DNA of 64,000 bases from Nigrospora sphaerica (Eukaryota > Ascomycota > Sordariomycetes > Amphisphaeriales > Apiosporaceae), in contig JAGVVL010000022.1 of the NCBI GenBank assembly GCA_018287875.1, positions 2,108,001 to 2,172,000 of the forward strand. The letters are read 5' to 3'. Under the pieces are notes generated by a model. It was not told the origin of the DNA, made no database searches, and was given only the letters and a program-made list of their open reading frames with translations. A program made the translations under genes and the position numbers. Below, one piece after another: positions 12,988 to 24,211 of the stretch; positions within the stretch are counted from its first letter, which is position 1, and each line of letters starts with the position of its first letter.

Positions 12988-14209
12988 TTAAGCCGCCTGG
13001 TTGCCCTGGTACTGTCCAATGACGATACAGTGGTCTCGCTCGTAGGGCTCCAGCGTCAGCTGCTCTTGCGGCTTGATGTGTTCGGCCCGGAGCTTCTGCA
13101 CCTCCTGGGCGAATACGGCCTCGGGGGCGGCCGTGCTGTCGATACAGTTGGCCTTGATGGAGATGACGACACCGCCGCCGGTTTTCAGGAACATGTGTGC
13201 GTTCAGCGCCACGATACGGGCCTGGTCGGGCTGGGCCACGTCGGCAAAGACACAGTCGACCATGGGGACGAGCATTCGGTAGCGCATGGGGTGGCGAGCG
13301 TCCTCGACGATGGGGATGACGTTGGTGCGGTTCTGGGCCATGTTGACCAGGTCGCGACCACTCCGGTGCGAGAACTCGACACCGTAGACGTTTCCGGTCG
13401 GGCCAACGAGATCGGCGACGTGACTGACCGAGGTACCCGAGGCAGCGCCCAGGTAGAGGACCTTGGAGCCGGGCTTCATGTACTGTACGGGGGACGTGGG
13501 GTCAGCATGGGCTGCGCAGCGGCCCCGGGGCGCTCCTGCATGCAAAGGTTTTCTGCAGCAAGGCGCGCCGAGAGTGGGGGAGAGGCGCAAAGATACGTAC
13601 GATGTTGTCGATACCACCGATGACACCAGCGGCCAACTTGGAGCGGAAGGGGTTCCACACGCGGTATTCAACCTTGGTAGTAGTCGGGGCACCGTCCTCG
13701 CCCTTGGCGGACTCGTCAACCGTGATGCTGTCGGAGTTAGTGGAAAGTCGCCTCGGTCATGTACGCGGGTTGGTTTACCGTTTCTCGCCGTAGACCTCGA
13801 TGCCGGGGGCAACGGAGCGGGTGAGAAGGTGGTCCTCCTTGCCACGGCTGACAAAGATGCCCCTGCGAAGTCGGTGGTTAGCTCTCTTCCCTCGCAACAT
13901 TCTGGGGGTGCCGGGATTCTCTTACTCGTGACGGTGAGGCTCAACAACCACCTTGGCGCCGCCCCGGGCACCACCGCGGGCGCCGCCACGGCCTCCGCGA
14001 CCGCCGCGGCCAGGAGGACCTCCGCGACCCCGGGGAGCACCACCACGGCCGCCGCCACGAGCGCCGCCGCGGCCGCCAAAGCCGCCGCGGCCACCACGGT
14101 CACCGCCGCCGAAGCCTCCACGGCCGCCGCCGCGACCTCCACGGTCACCACCACCGCGACCGCCGCCACGGCCACCGAAGCCGCCGCGACCACCTCGTTC
14201 AAAGCCCAT
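12988..14209 (-). CDS. NOP1: fibrillarin, rRNA 2'-O-methyltransferase
   Basis: Minus-strand exons 14209-13926, 13862-13779, 13727-13601 and 13482-12988 give 329 aa; the introns are 63, 51 and 118 nt. Fibrillarin is the catalytic subunit of box C/D snoRNPs, methylating rRNA 2'-hydroxyls in the nucleolus; it also methylates histone H2A. Residues 1 to about 85 are a Gly-Arg-rich (GAR) domain starting [13 protein letters not shown]. It is followed by [19 protein letters not shown], the conserved [10 protein letters not shown], and the S-adenosylmethionine-binding [20 protein letters not shown], then [25 protein letters not shown] and [14 protein letters not shown]. The spliced joins (HRHE-GIFV, GEKR-ITVD, GGIDN-IYMKPG) match the universal family sequence. 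Length is normal. It is divergent to uL22 across about 750 nt, which suggests shared ribosome-biogenesis regulation. Confidence 0.97.
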
Positions 14210-14958
14210 TTTTGCTAAGGCGGGATGTGAAAGATGCCGAAATGGGGTAATAAATGCTGTTCCGCGCGTCAGATGCTGCGTCGAGGGCGGTTTGGCGGGG
14301 CAATGGGCAAAGAATGTTGCTCGGATGCAATTCTACGCTCTGGGGCCGCCTTTGGGAAAATCTTCACTCGCGCAAAGAGCTTATCGCGTCCAGAAAATTT
14401 TGGCCCCAACCAGGGAAGCTACAGCCCGCCAGGCCTTTTTTTTTCCCCGGCAGATGTTTAGTCCGGGCGGGGTTCCCTTCGCCAATCACTGACAGCCTCG
14501 CTCGGTACGTACCCAGTTACCCAGGTTGCAGGGGAATTTGCTCAGACGGGCTGCACGCAAAGGCTCGCCAACGAAGGAATTCAACATCACCAAACCGCAT
14601 CGCGTTGCCCGCGCAATACTCACGCCGTAAGTCCAACACATCTGTCCTCCGCCGTCTCCTGTCTTGGGCGTGTCCTCCAGCTCGTCGTCGTTGTGCTAGG
14701 GCTGGCAAGCCCTACCGTGTCCGGAAAAACAGACCAGCCGGGATGCGACTGGCTGGTGGGTCCCACATGCACGCACGGCACCCACGCACGGAAGCCGCGC
14801 ACTGGATTGGACTTGCCCTAGCGGATTTGCCCAGCGGGCGAAAAGATCTCTGACTCTGAAGCGACATTTCGTGGGACTGATTTGAAAACTCCAGCCCAGA
14901 CGAAACATTTTTCGACGACAACCTCCCGAGCCCATCTCCACCCAACACCACAGCCAAG
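14210..14958. promoter_or_regulatory. divergent promoter region of NOP1 and uL22
   Basis: Head-to-head intergenic region between the fibrillarin and ribosomal protein start codons. It has a T-rich tract near 14440-14451 and the inverted repeat described separately at 14697-14714. No convincing TATA box is seen, as expected for many ribosomal protein genes. Shared control is inferred from the arrangement and the common pathway. Confidence 0.55.
14697..14714. promoter_or_regulatory. inverted repeat TAGGGCT-n4-AGCCCTA
   Basis: A perfect 7-nt inverted repeat with a 4-nt spacer, 245 nt upstream of the uL22 ATG. AGCCCTA resembles the RCCCTAA (telomere-box/Tbf1-like) element reported in ribosomal protein promoters of several fungi. 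A regulatory role is inferred. Confidence 0.4.
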
Positions 14959-15997
14959 ATGGTACGTCTGATCGAATCTGTCCTGCCCGCCATGTCCCGT
15001 TTTTCGGGGCCCTGAGAATCTGTCCTGGGTCCTCCCCAGGCCGAGGTGCCGAACCATGTGTTTTGGGGAGGAGGAGGAGGACGAGGCCGACGAAGGGGCC
15101 AATTTGGCCCGACGGGACGAGCGGGCAATGGCCGATCGGAGCCCCGACAATGAGCTGACATGGCCCTCGCCCAACAGGTTCGCTACGCCGCCACCGAGAT
15201 TGCGCCCGCCAAGTCGGCCCGCGCCCGCGGCGCATACCTGCGTGTTTCGTTCAAGAACACCCGCGAGACCGCCCAGGCCATCAACGGCTGGAAGCTGACC
15301 CGCGCCGTCACCTTCCTTGAGAACGTCCAGAAGAAGGCCGAGGCCGTCCCCATGCGCCGATACGCCGGCGGCACTGGCCGCTGCGCCCAAGGTACGAACG
15401 CCCTGTTAGCAGAGGTTGCTGCAGTCCCGCCATCAGCAGCCGCCCGGGGAGGAGGTGTGGATTGTGGGGAGAGTGGAATCTTTGAGGGGAGAAGACACGA
15501 TTTGTGCCTTCGGGTGGGATGCCGAGCTGCGATGGAAGGCGATTTGGCCGCGAGAAGCACACTGACATGCGGCGACTACAGGCAAGCAGTTCGGTGTCAC
15601 CCGCGCCCGCTGGCCCACCAAGTCGGCCGAGTTCCTCCTCGGTCTCCTCAAGAACGCCGAGTCCAACGCCGACGCCAAGGGTCTCGATACCTCCAACTTG
15701 ATTGTCAAGCACATCCAGGTCAACCAGGCCCCCAAGCAGCGCCGCCGAACCTACCGTGCCCACGGTCGCGTATGTGTTCCCCCCGTGGAATCCGCAACCA
15801 CTTGGGTGTGAATCCGTCACTAACAAGCCGGCTTCCAGATCAACCCCTACATGTCGAACCCCTGCCACATCGAGCTGATTCTCACCGAGGGCGAGGAGGT
15901 TGTCCAGAAGTCCGACGCCACCGTCGCCCGCGAGAACGCCCACCTGAGCTCCCGACAACGCGGTGCCCTGCGCCGCAAGGCCATCACCGCCGCGTAA
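14959..15997 (+). CDS. RPL17: 60S ribosomal protein uL22 (L17 in yeast naming)
   Basis: Exons 14959-14961, 15178-15391, 15582-15769 and 15839-15997 give 187 aa (yeast Rpl17 is about 184). The first exon is only the start codon, split from GTTCGC by a 216-nt intron (GTACGT...CAACAG). Family landmarks are [94 protein letters not shown] and [12 protein letters not shown]. uL22 lines the peptide exit tunnel of the large subunit. Internal introns are 190 and 69 nt; I looked for C and D boxes of a hosted snoRNA in the first two and found no convincing pair. The split start codon explains why no intact reading frame begins at the true N-terminus. Confidence 0.97.
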
Positions 15998-18900
15998 GTG
16001 GTGACTCTGGGTATGGGATGTCAGGCTCGATAGGCGAGACGGCTTGAGGATGTATTTGCTTTTACTCGGCTGGTGTCAAGGCGGTCCTTCTGAAGCATGG
16101 GTTTCAGGGTTCACAGGCATATGCGAATACAAGAACTTCGCGGATTCCCCAATGAAAAGTTTCTGAGCGTCTTTTGATGACACGAACCGGACCGACTCGA
16201 GGGTGACACGACAGTTACGAGTTTTAATGCAAGCCTCGATGAAACACTGGGTGCTGGGACTGTATCTTGGCATGTGAGTCCATGTTTCGGACACGCGATG
16301 CCGTTGCCGGGGTCGTCTTCCGCCTGCTCCCGCTCGCACGTCACTCCATCGGCGGATTCGGGGACTAGCTTACAATTGATACTTGGCCGTGGCCCCTGTC
16401 TCCCGGGGCGGCGTCCCCGGGTCCGGCGGACCGCGAGGTCCTCGACGCGCCGTCGCGGCATCTACAGACTTATAGTGGACAAAAGTCATGAACCAATGGA
16501 ACGACCGCCCCCGTAAAGTGTGCCGCTGCCATTCCTTGCCATGGGGGAACAATGACGTTCCGTTTTCCCGGCATCCGGGATCCGTGTGGGGTCCTCCTTA
16601 CCCATGCTCCAACGCGGACCTTCCCGTCTGCCGCGCCGGGGCGGGCCCTTTTATCCCGACTCGGCCGTCGTTGAGCGCGGCGTGTGCGGGCTAGTCCAGG
16701 GTGTGCCGGGAGACGTGCTGGGTGCTCTGCACGGCAAATGCCCACCTCGGGTCCAAGCTGCGACGACGGACTTCAGCAGCAGCCCCTTACCCTGCCTTTC
16801 CCCGTCTCCGCGTCGAGTTTTTGTTGCCGTGGTCTGCGGCGGCGGCGGCGGCACTCCCAACAGCTTGGCCCGGAACCCCGTGGCCGCCGGTCGGGTAGTG
16901 GACGGGATCGCTGTCCCCCAACTTCTCTCGGCTTGGGCCCGCCAGGTCGGGCCCGTTGGTCAAGGTCTCACGGTTGCCCACCCGTCCACGTTTGGGTGAG
17001 CGGTCTCGCCCCATACCCGCCGGTACGGGGCCCGGAAAAAGCAGCCGGCCCTTCGCGAGCCCGGACCCGGACCGGGCCGACTTTTTGGCCCGCCTCCCCG
17101 GCGTGGTCCGGTGCCGAACACCCGCTTGGGGGATGGTGGTACTGTGTCGTTCGAAAATTGGGTATCCGCAGCATGGTGACTCCGGATGAATTCCTCTGTA
17201 TGCGTATTGCCCCTTTCCCGCGGGCCCGGTACGGCCGGCTCTCTGCCCGTCACCCGGCGCAGGACTATTCCAGCGGCGCGATTCTGATGTGATGGTGCGA
17301 TCCCATCGTCACCACCATTTGTACCCTGGTACCCGTAACCGCGTCCGTCAGCTACGCATGGCGGCAGAAACGGGACGAACGGAAGTGATTGGTCCCTCCA
17401 CTGCCTACTCGCGGTACCCCCGACGGACGGTCGGCCGGGAGAAGACAGCAGTACACCGGCGATGAATCGTTTCTTCCGGAGTCGGAACTGTACAGAAGCG
17501 ACCGGGGTGGTTGAGCATAGGTCCAAGAGCGGTCGTCTTGCCGATGCTATGTGTGCGTCGAGATTAACCCGCAGGGTCCAGCGAAGCATCCCCCCTCCCC
17601 AATGGCGATTCGGCATTTATGTGAACCTTCTCTACAGCACGGTAGAGGCGGGCAGGGGGGTGGTGCAAGTTGTGTGGTCGCGTTGGGCAGTGCCATCGTC
17701 TTGGGTCATGGCCGTTGGGGCTACGGACATTGCATAATCGATACCATCCCGACGGCCCGCCACGATCCTTAGGGGGGTTGGGCGGCCATAGTAGTCGGGC
17801 GAAACCCCCCCTTGTAGAGACACCCACACCGTGACTGCAGAATGGGGGATGTTTAAAAATAAAACAAACGCGCCGGTCCGAGAATGACGGCGACTAGCCC
17901 GGAAAGCGTGCCTTGCAGGCGATCGATGCAGCGATGTGATATCCGACTGCCATGCGCGCGGGCCCGGGGCCATTGCGCGATGCCGCTTCGTGAGTGTTTT
18001 TTGCACAACGCACAGCGCACTGCGCAGGGTGGCAAATCTGCGCTCACGCCGTTCAGTCCTCGCACCCGAGAGGGGGAGTACTGAAGCCCTCACGTCCCGC
18101 GGCTTGCAGGGGAAGGGGGGAAAGGGGGTTGTCCTTCACGTGTCGGGGACTCCCGTTATCCAATATTCGCGTATCAGACGAAAACGGCGGCTGGGCAGCC
18201 CCCTCGCCGCAGCGCCACCGCTAAGACGGCAGGACCTTGGGCTGGCGTGGGAAGCCCCGTCGTCAGATCTTCCTCCATGAGTGCGACAACATATAGCCAG
18301 CCTGCCTCAACCCGTCGTCATCTCGAGTCCCCCCACCGGCCAGTCCGTGTGTCGTACGGCACCACCTCCTCCCGCCCCCTCCTCGGCCGTCGCCGTCCAC
18401 CAGTGGTTTGTATTGGTAATCGCCGACCACCCAGAGCCCTGCAGCTGGGGCTCGCCCTATATGGGAACGATCCCCGATACGTGCGCGGCCTTCCGACCGG
18501 GGGAGGGAGCGAGGAGGAGGAGGAGGAGCCCGTCCGCCGGTCTGTGACCACGAAACTCGCCACCGATCTTTTTGTCGCTGCCGGATTTCCGCTCGTGTAT
18601 ACCGGCCGGGCTGTTCAGGCATCGTTCTCTCGCCTCTGTAGCCTACGTCTCAAAAGACGAAGGGGGCGGGGGGCGATAATAGAAGCCAAGGCGGCGTCGC
18701 CTATAGCCCCGGCCGGCAAATACCCACGAGATCACACATGCGCCGGCTTGCGGCTCACATTGGTGTTGCTGGCCCGCCGGGGGGAAGAGGGCGAGAAATT
18801 GTACGCTGCTTCATTCGCGGGCAGTTCTCGTAGAAAGGCCCCTCCCTCCACAGAACGGGTCGGGTAGAGAGGCCCGAAAAGAGTATGGGATGCCGTACGC

Positions 18901-19450
18901 CATGTTATTCGTTTTGCAGGGATGCCCCGCAATCGCCGGACGTGCCATGTACCCCGTCTCACGAGTACGTCTCAGCTACTTCGTGACTCCGAGGGCAATA
19001 TCCTATGGTGCCACGCGCCTCTTGCCCAGGTGCATCAAATGCGGCCAGCTGGTCATTTGACTCACCAAAGAGCACACCATCCGCTTGGCCCCTGTATCTC
19101 GATCTGCATACGTGAATGGTCCATCCTCTGCCCTCCGCACCCAAGTTGGATTGCTGCGAGCCCGAAACATGTCAAAGTGGTTAGATTATCCTCTTCAGCC
19201 CGCCTATTCAAAACCCCGTTTGTTCGAATACCGACGTCATAAAAACCCTATCGCCGTCTCGTAGCATACCTGGACGAGCTTTGGAGTGCCAAGCCGCTCG
19301 CTACCTTTATGGGTTATGGCAGTCGGAACGCCCAATTCTCTTCGCCAGGGTGCCGGGAGGTGCATCGTGAAGAAACGGGAGGCGCATCCTGAAGAAAGTA
19401 GTGGGGGTATCGTACGTCTACGGATAAGCAACAAAAAAGACAGTGTTGGT
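15998..19450. other. 3.4-kb gene-free stretch
   Basis: GC-rich sequence with numerous overlapping short frames on both strands, none with a domain, conserved motif or credible splice chain. The first part will include the 3' ends of the uL22 transcript and the last part that of the coiled-coil gene. No transposon open frame or terminal repeat was recognised. Confidence 0.5.
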
Positions 19451-21502
19451 CTATGTGCTCTGTCCTGGCCAGTACTCCTCGCTCCGCCGCCCACTCGGCT
19501 CAAGAGCGTTCGCGGTATCGGAAGCGTCCTCTTTCCCGGACCGTGAGGAGCGCGGAAGCGTGCGCATAGAGTCGCCATCCCCCAACACCGGAACTGCCGT
19601 GCTACCCCATTTTGTGGTTTCCGTCCGAGGTGCTGGTTGACGGGCTAGATCGTCCCGGGACCAGAAGAATATCACGTCGCGTTGCCACGCGCTCCAGTCC
19701 ATGATCTTGAGGCGCGAACGAAACGTAGAGAGTAGAACTTCGGCTTCCATGGAAGATTGGCGGAGTTTGTGCAGCATCCACCGGTTGATATAATCGTGTT
19801 TCCCCAAGAGCTCGGAAGACGAGAGGAGCGAGTCGATGCCGTACTCCTTGCTGGCCGCGGCAATGTACCTCTCCCTAACTCGATCGTGCACCGGCAGGGA
19901 CACTGCCTTGCGTAGGAATTCTTTGGCGGTTTGTGGCAACGGCTTCTGCAGAAGGTGGGCGGGGTTGGTTAACAAATATGAAAAGCGCGGATGGGCGAGC
20001 TTGGTGACAACATCTTCAGTATCAGAACCACTCTCCGACCACTCATCCAGGTTGATTTCATCTCCCGCTCCATCGAATCCCGTACTGGGGTGAGGGTAAA
20101 CAGCATCGTTTGGAAATACTTGTTTCTTCCGGCATTCTTCTGCTAAACTCTCTGTAGTCTGCGTCCAGAATTCGACTTTTTTGTTGGCACGCTCCTCCAA
20201 GGCGGGAAAGTCGAAGAGGAAATCTTGATCTTCCCGGTCCAGGACGCCCCGCAACTCGACTGTTCGCTTCTTCATTCGTAAATTCGCTTGAAACTCTTTT
20301 GCCAGCTGTAGATCCTGGAGTGCCTCCTGGTAGTTCTCAAATAGGGGGTGGAAGTTCTCTGGTCTGTCGCCCCCGATGCCTCGGAGCGAGTTTCTGGACA
20401 CTGGGCGTGACGAAGTGGGCGAGGTTTCGCTTCGTGCCAAGTTGGTAAAGAACTTGCGCTCTTGGAAATCTAGATCCAACCCTTCCCTTTCAAGCTCTCC
20501 CACCAGATCGTACAAGTTGTGCTCCGCGCCTTGGTAGACTAGCTCTGCGCGCTCGGCCTCGTGGAAGAGGTCTTGGAGTTGAGGGTAGCTGGGGAGAAGT
20601 GCGCCCACGGCGAGCCGCAATTTCATATAGGCGTCGTCTCTGGCCTTCCGCGTCCCCGAGAGTACTTCTTTCTTTCTCCCAATGTCCTCGAAAGTGGTGC
20701 GCAGGGCGCGCCGCTGGTCCGCTAGTTTCGCCCACTGCTCGGTGATTTGGCGGACCTCATGATCTTCAGGACCACCGCTAGCGTCGTGGCCATCTTCGAA
20801 CGGCCTCGGAGCACTAGTCCTGGGATTTGGGGGGCCTCCTCCGCCAGTTCCTTGGAAGAACGCTTTGGAGGGCTGAGCAGAGGAGTCACGTTGCGAGGGG
20901 GGCGTTGGCGGCAGACAGGCAACGGGTGGATCGATTGCGTCGAAGGGCTGGACGCGACGGTTAGATCCGGGTGGGTCTTGATCGTCGGCGTCAGCAGCTC
21001 GAGGTTCGGCTGGACGGAATCCACTCTGGCCGGTAGCGATTGCGGGCGTGGCGGGTCTCGAACTTGACTGCTCCACCAAGTCGTCGGCGTGTGTCCGGCT
21101 GTCAGCCATCGACGGCGACCGGCCCAGAGTCCCGAGACCGGCAGCCGCGAGCCTTTGGGTCAGGTGCTTCATGCCTGCATTCGTGCCGAGCGATGGGAGG
21201 CCGAAGCCTCGAAGCGTTTGGTGGCGTGCCCTGTCCGAAGTTGTTGAGGATGCATCTTGGAGTTGCAATTGCGCCGGCGCGGGCTCCTCGGAATCCCAGC
21301 AAACACTTTCGGATTCGACACTTTCGGATGCGACACTTTCAGACACGACACACATGTTGCCTAGAGATTGGTTCATCGGCACCTCGTAGAGTGTCGCGGC
21401 GCGCCCGTTCTTGCTGCTTGGGGACGCGTCTGCACTACTTCCCCGATTGCTCGTCGGCAGCCAGCGATGGCGGAATGGGTGTCCATTAACACGGACCGGC
21501 AC
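19451..21502 (-). CDS. coiled-coil protein of unknown function
   Basis: A single uninterrupted 683-codon frame. Residues 1 to about 250 are Ser/Pro-rich and predicted disordered, with three SES-V type repeats (VASESVESESV) encoded by 15-bp units. From about residue 255 the sequence turns heptad-rich and charged (VRQITEQWAKLADQRRALRT; LRLAVGALLPSYPQLQDLF), continuing through EALQDLQLAKEFQANLRMKK to about 440. The C-terminal third holds a compact Trp-rich region (KHDYINRWMLHKLRQSS; IMDWSAWQRDVIFFWSRDD) that looks conserved-protein-like. I do not recognise the family. Internal methionines (for example MKHLTQRLAA or MADSRTHADD) are alternative starts; the first was kept because the open frame is continuous. 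The gene reads away from the DUF6590 gene starting 1 kb further on. Confidence 0.7.
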   Translation of the reverse strand: MPVRVNGHPFRHRWLPTSNRGSSADASPSSKNGRAATLYEVPMNQSLGNMCVVSESVASESVESESVCWDSEEPAPAQLQLQDASSTTSDRARHQTLRGFGLPSLGTNAGMKHLTQRLAAAGLGTLGRSPSMADSRTHADDLVEQSSSRPATPAIATGQSGFRPAEPRAADADDQDPPGSNRRVQPFDAIDPPVACLPPTPPSQRDSSAQPSKAFFQGTGGGGPPNPRTSAPRPFEDGHDASGGPEDHEVRQITEQWAKLADQRRALRTTFEDIGRKKEVLSGTRKARDDAYMKLRLAVGALLPSYPQLQDLFHEAERAELVYQGAEHNLYDLVGELEREGLDLDFQERKFFTNLARSETSPTSSRPVSRNSLRGIGGDRPENFHPLFENYQEALQDLQLAKEFQANLRMKKRTVELRGVLDREDQDFLFDFPALEERANKKVEFWTQTTESLAEECRKKQVFPNDAVYPHPSTGFDGAGDEINLDEWSESGSDTEDVVTKLAHPRFSYLLTNPAHLLQKPLPQTAKEFLRKAVSLPVHDRVRERYIAAASKEYGIDSLLSSSELLGKHDYINRWMLHKLRQSSMEAEVLLSTFRSRLKIMDWSAWQRDVIFFWSRDDLARQPAPRTETTKWGSTAVPVLGDGDSMRTLPRSSRSGKEDASDTANALEPSGRRSEEYWPGQST
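21303..21347. repeat. three 15-bp tandem units inside the coiled-coil gene
   Basis: Units of the form ACACTTTCGGATNCG repeat three times in the N-terminal disordered part of the 19451-21502 gene, encoding Ser-Glu-Ser-Val-like pentapeptides on the minus strand. The third unit has diverged. Confidence 0.75.
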
Positions 21503-22507
21503 GTTATAGGGCTCAATTGAATCTCGTGGTTACGACGCGGTGTCGAATGTAAGGGAAGCGACTGGTAATGTGTTTTTTCGCGATGGCAAAGCAGAGAGTG
21601 GTTTGCAGTATTTCCCGGATGACAGGTCACATTTCAGGACCTTACACGTATGTTCAATTGGCAAAGTACATAGCCAAGGGGGAAAAGGAAAGTACACATT
21701 TAACCAGGGAAATCGCGGAAAGCACGCTCGAACAGGACTTTACAGGTGCGAAAGGCCCCAGGCGGAACGGCTCGCCTCACCCTAAGCGTGCCAAGACTGC
21801 TCGGTTACGTCGCTGTGCTGATACGGCACACTCACCACGCCGTGTCCAAAGTACCGCGGATGTATTGATAAGCCATGGTACGTTTCGCAGAGCCTCAAAA
21901 CCCCCCGCCATCTCCAATCACAACCAGATCGTCTCTCGGGGCTGGTTCTTTGGGCAGCAACCGCGCCTGCAGCATGCATGGAACGAATCGCTGAATCCCG
22001 CGTCCCATCCCGGGGACATGGGACAGACAACATCTCTCTCCGCACGGAAATCTCTCTACTGCTTCGTCGGTACTGGTTGGACCTGAAGTCTACATCCTCG
22101 GTTAAAATGAGGGTAGTATCTCGACCCAACTGGTAGTCTATAAGGCAACACCACCCCGCCGACTGTCCTGTTCGACAAGGCCTATTCCGACACCCCGTAC
22201 CCCGTACAGACATCCATCGACCAGTCCAACACGCCGCATCGGAGGAACCGTCCTTGGCCGACTCCTGATTGGGCTACTGTCAGAGCTGTGACACATTGTG
22301 TCGTTCATGCTCCCCGTCACGCCAAGATAGAGACAAGCCTTTATGGGGCTTTTTGGCGCCCGGCAAAGAGCTACCTTGGCCCAGGCTTGAACGGAGATCA
22401 AGTCGAGTTTCTGTTAACGCCCCAGCCTTCCCTGAAGCGCTCTCATTGAGGCCAACCGGTCGATTGCTTACGACTTCTTCCCAGGCCCATCGAGGTACTA
22501 TGCCACA
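21503..22507. other. divergent intergenic region, no supported gene
   Basis: About 1 kb between the divergent starts of the coiled-coil gene and the DUF6590 gene. A 172-codon frame at 21568-22086 (+) has no recognisable domain and is not annotated. Composition is less GC-rich than around the housekeeping genes. Confidence 0.5.
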
Positions 22508-24211
22508 ATGGGCCAAAAAAGGAAAACCAATAAACAACCGAGATCGGGTAATGATCACCATGGCGGGGGCGGCGAAGGTGATCCCAACTGGCTATTGGTC
22601 ATCACCGTCAACTCTTGTTAACCTGAACGCATACAGGCATTCCTGGGCATGAGCACTACAGCAACGACGAAGGATACCAGCCTGGCCCTGAAGGGTCGTA
22701 TTACGAAGCAGCAGCAGCAGATCAGCCCTACCAGATTGACCAGGCAGTTCCTCGCTCGTACCAAGATGGTGACGACTCCGGCCTGACTTCAGACATGGCG
22801 GGAATGCATATCCGGAGCCCCACGGTGAACGCAGGATACTACGGAAACCACGTTCAGGGTGAGAATTTAGACCCTGCTCGATTGCTTGACGTCCAACTAA
22901 CTTCAGCACCATGTGGCATCCACTGTCCAGGACTTCATCAAAATTACCTGCCACACGGTTGCTCTGGATTTGACACGCAGGCCGAGCCAAGCGGGGTGCA
23001 AATGAACCATTCGGCTTATATGCAACAAAGTGACCCGTCGCAGTACCCGGAAGATTATTACTCAACTAGGGACAAAGGGAAGCAACCGATTGAGGCGAGT
23101 AGTATCCATAACCCCGCGGGCGACTATCCCACTTACCACAGCAACACGACGGGTCAATACGGTGCCATTGGCGGCTACAACGGTGGGTGCGCCGTGGTCT
23201 CTATTGATGCGAGAAGATGAGACTTACAACACCCAGATCCATCGAGCTCGATCCCAGGAGCCGAGGGTACAATCCCTCAGCAATCCCTGCAAAGCCAAAG
23301 CTGATTTCCAGTTATAGATGAAACGAACGAGGAGCATGCTTACCGGATGGCCATGCGTGAAAGTGAGAAGAGCGCGATATGGGGTGCTTCTCAACCCAGC
23401 GATGCCGGTGGCCCGTCCACGTACGCTCCTGCCGAAGAGGAACCGGAAGCCATGCCAGAATCGAGTTCTTTGCATCCCGACCCTACTCCGCCGAGTTCTT
23501 TCATGATAACAGAAGAGAATGACTTCGTATTCGATTCTCGTAAGTACCGAAAATAAGGGCTGCGAGCTTCTTGCCTACTGATGAGTTCAGGATACAAGAA
23601 AGAACACTCCAAGAAATACCTGCCCGGAGCGGTACGTCACAATGACATATGTGTTAATACTATATGCTGAACGCTCGCATAGGTGTTCAAAACGTTGTGG
23701 GCTGAACCTCATGGCCAAGCCCCAACGATGGACCATCCCATTTCCGAGGTTGCATCTGTCCGAAATAACATCAAGAACTTCTATATCGGTATACGTCGGT
23801 TCATTGTCGTCGCCAACGACAAGGGCCACAGCAGCTGCGTGTTAGCGTCCTCACTCACCGCATTCCTCCTGCCAAAAACTGACGATATGTAGGCCGATTC
23901 TGACGTACGACCAGCGGGGCTGTAGGAAGCCTGGCATCGACCCTCTCCAGCATGGCATCATCCATACGAAAGGCACCCAACCGATTCAGTTGCAGGGTGA
24001 GCCGAATATGGGGTTCGCCCCTGTGGCCCTGGATATGTCGGTCAGGGAGAAGCTTGCCCCACAGTCCCGAGTGAACTACTCGAAAATCGTCACCGTCGAG
24101 CATGTCACCAAGGTTTACTTCATCGGCCGCATCAAGAAAGACGACTTTAAAACCGTCCAGCATGCCGTCGACAGCTGCTGGCTCAACAAGAACCACGGCA
24201 CATACTACTGA
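22508..24211 (+). CDS. DUF6590 domain protein
   Basis: Six exons: 22508-22577, 22637-23182, 23312-23539, 23591-23631, 23683-23840 and 23893-24211, giving 453 aa. The start MGQKRKTNKQPRSG is basic. Exon 2 encodes a Tyr/Gln/Ser-rich disordered stretch (YQPGPEGSYYEAAADQPYQ). The C-terminal about 170 residues match the fungal DUF6590 pattern: YLPGAVFKTLWAEPHGQ, IRRFIVVANDKGHSSCVPIL, TYDQRGCRKPGIDPLQHGII, a lysine-containing segment, and SRVNYSKIVTVEHVTKVYFIGRI before a short tail. Function of the domain is unknown; such proteins are common in filamentous ascomycetes, often in expanded families. The 52-nt phase-2 intron between KGHSSC and VPILTY recurs in the partial copy at 26460-26879. A 48-nt in-frame segment of exon 2 could be an optional intron. 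Exon 3's acceptor is the least certain join. Confidence 0.8.

Noticed and set aside
12988..14202. 404-codon minus-strand frame covering the fibrillarin gene without introns
   Set aside because: It reads through three introns and its N-terminal Ala/Val-rich part is the wrong frame of the Gly-Arg domain; the spliced model matches fibrillarin throughout.
14962..15581. Possible snoRNA inside the uL22 introns
   Set aside because: CTGA (D-box-like) words occur, but no RTGATGA C box lies at a suitable distance in intron 1 or 2.
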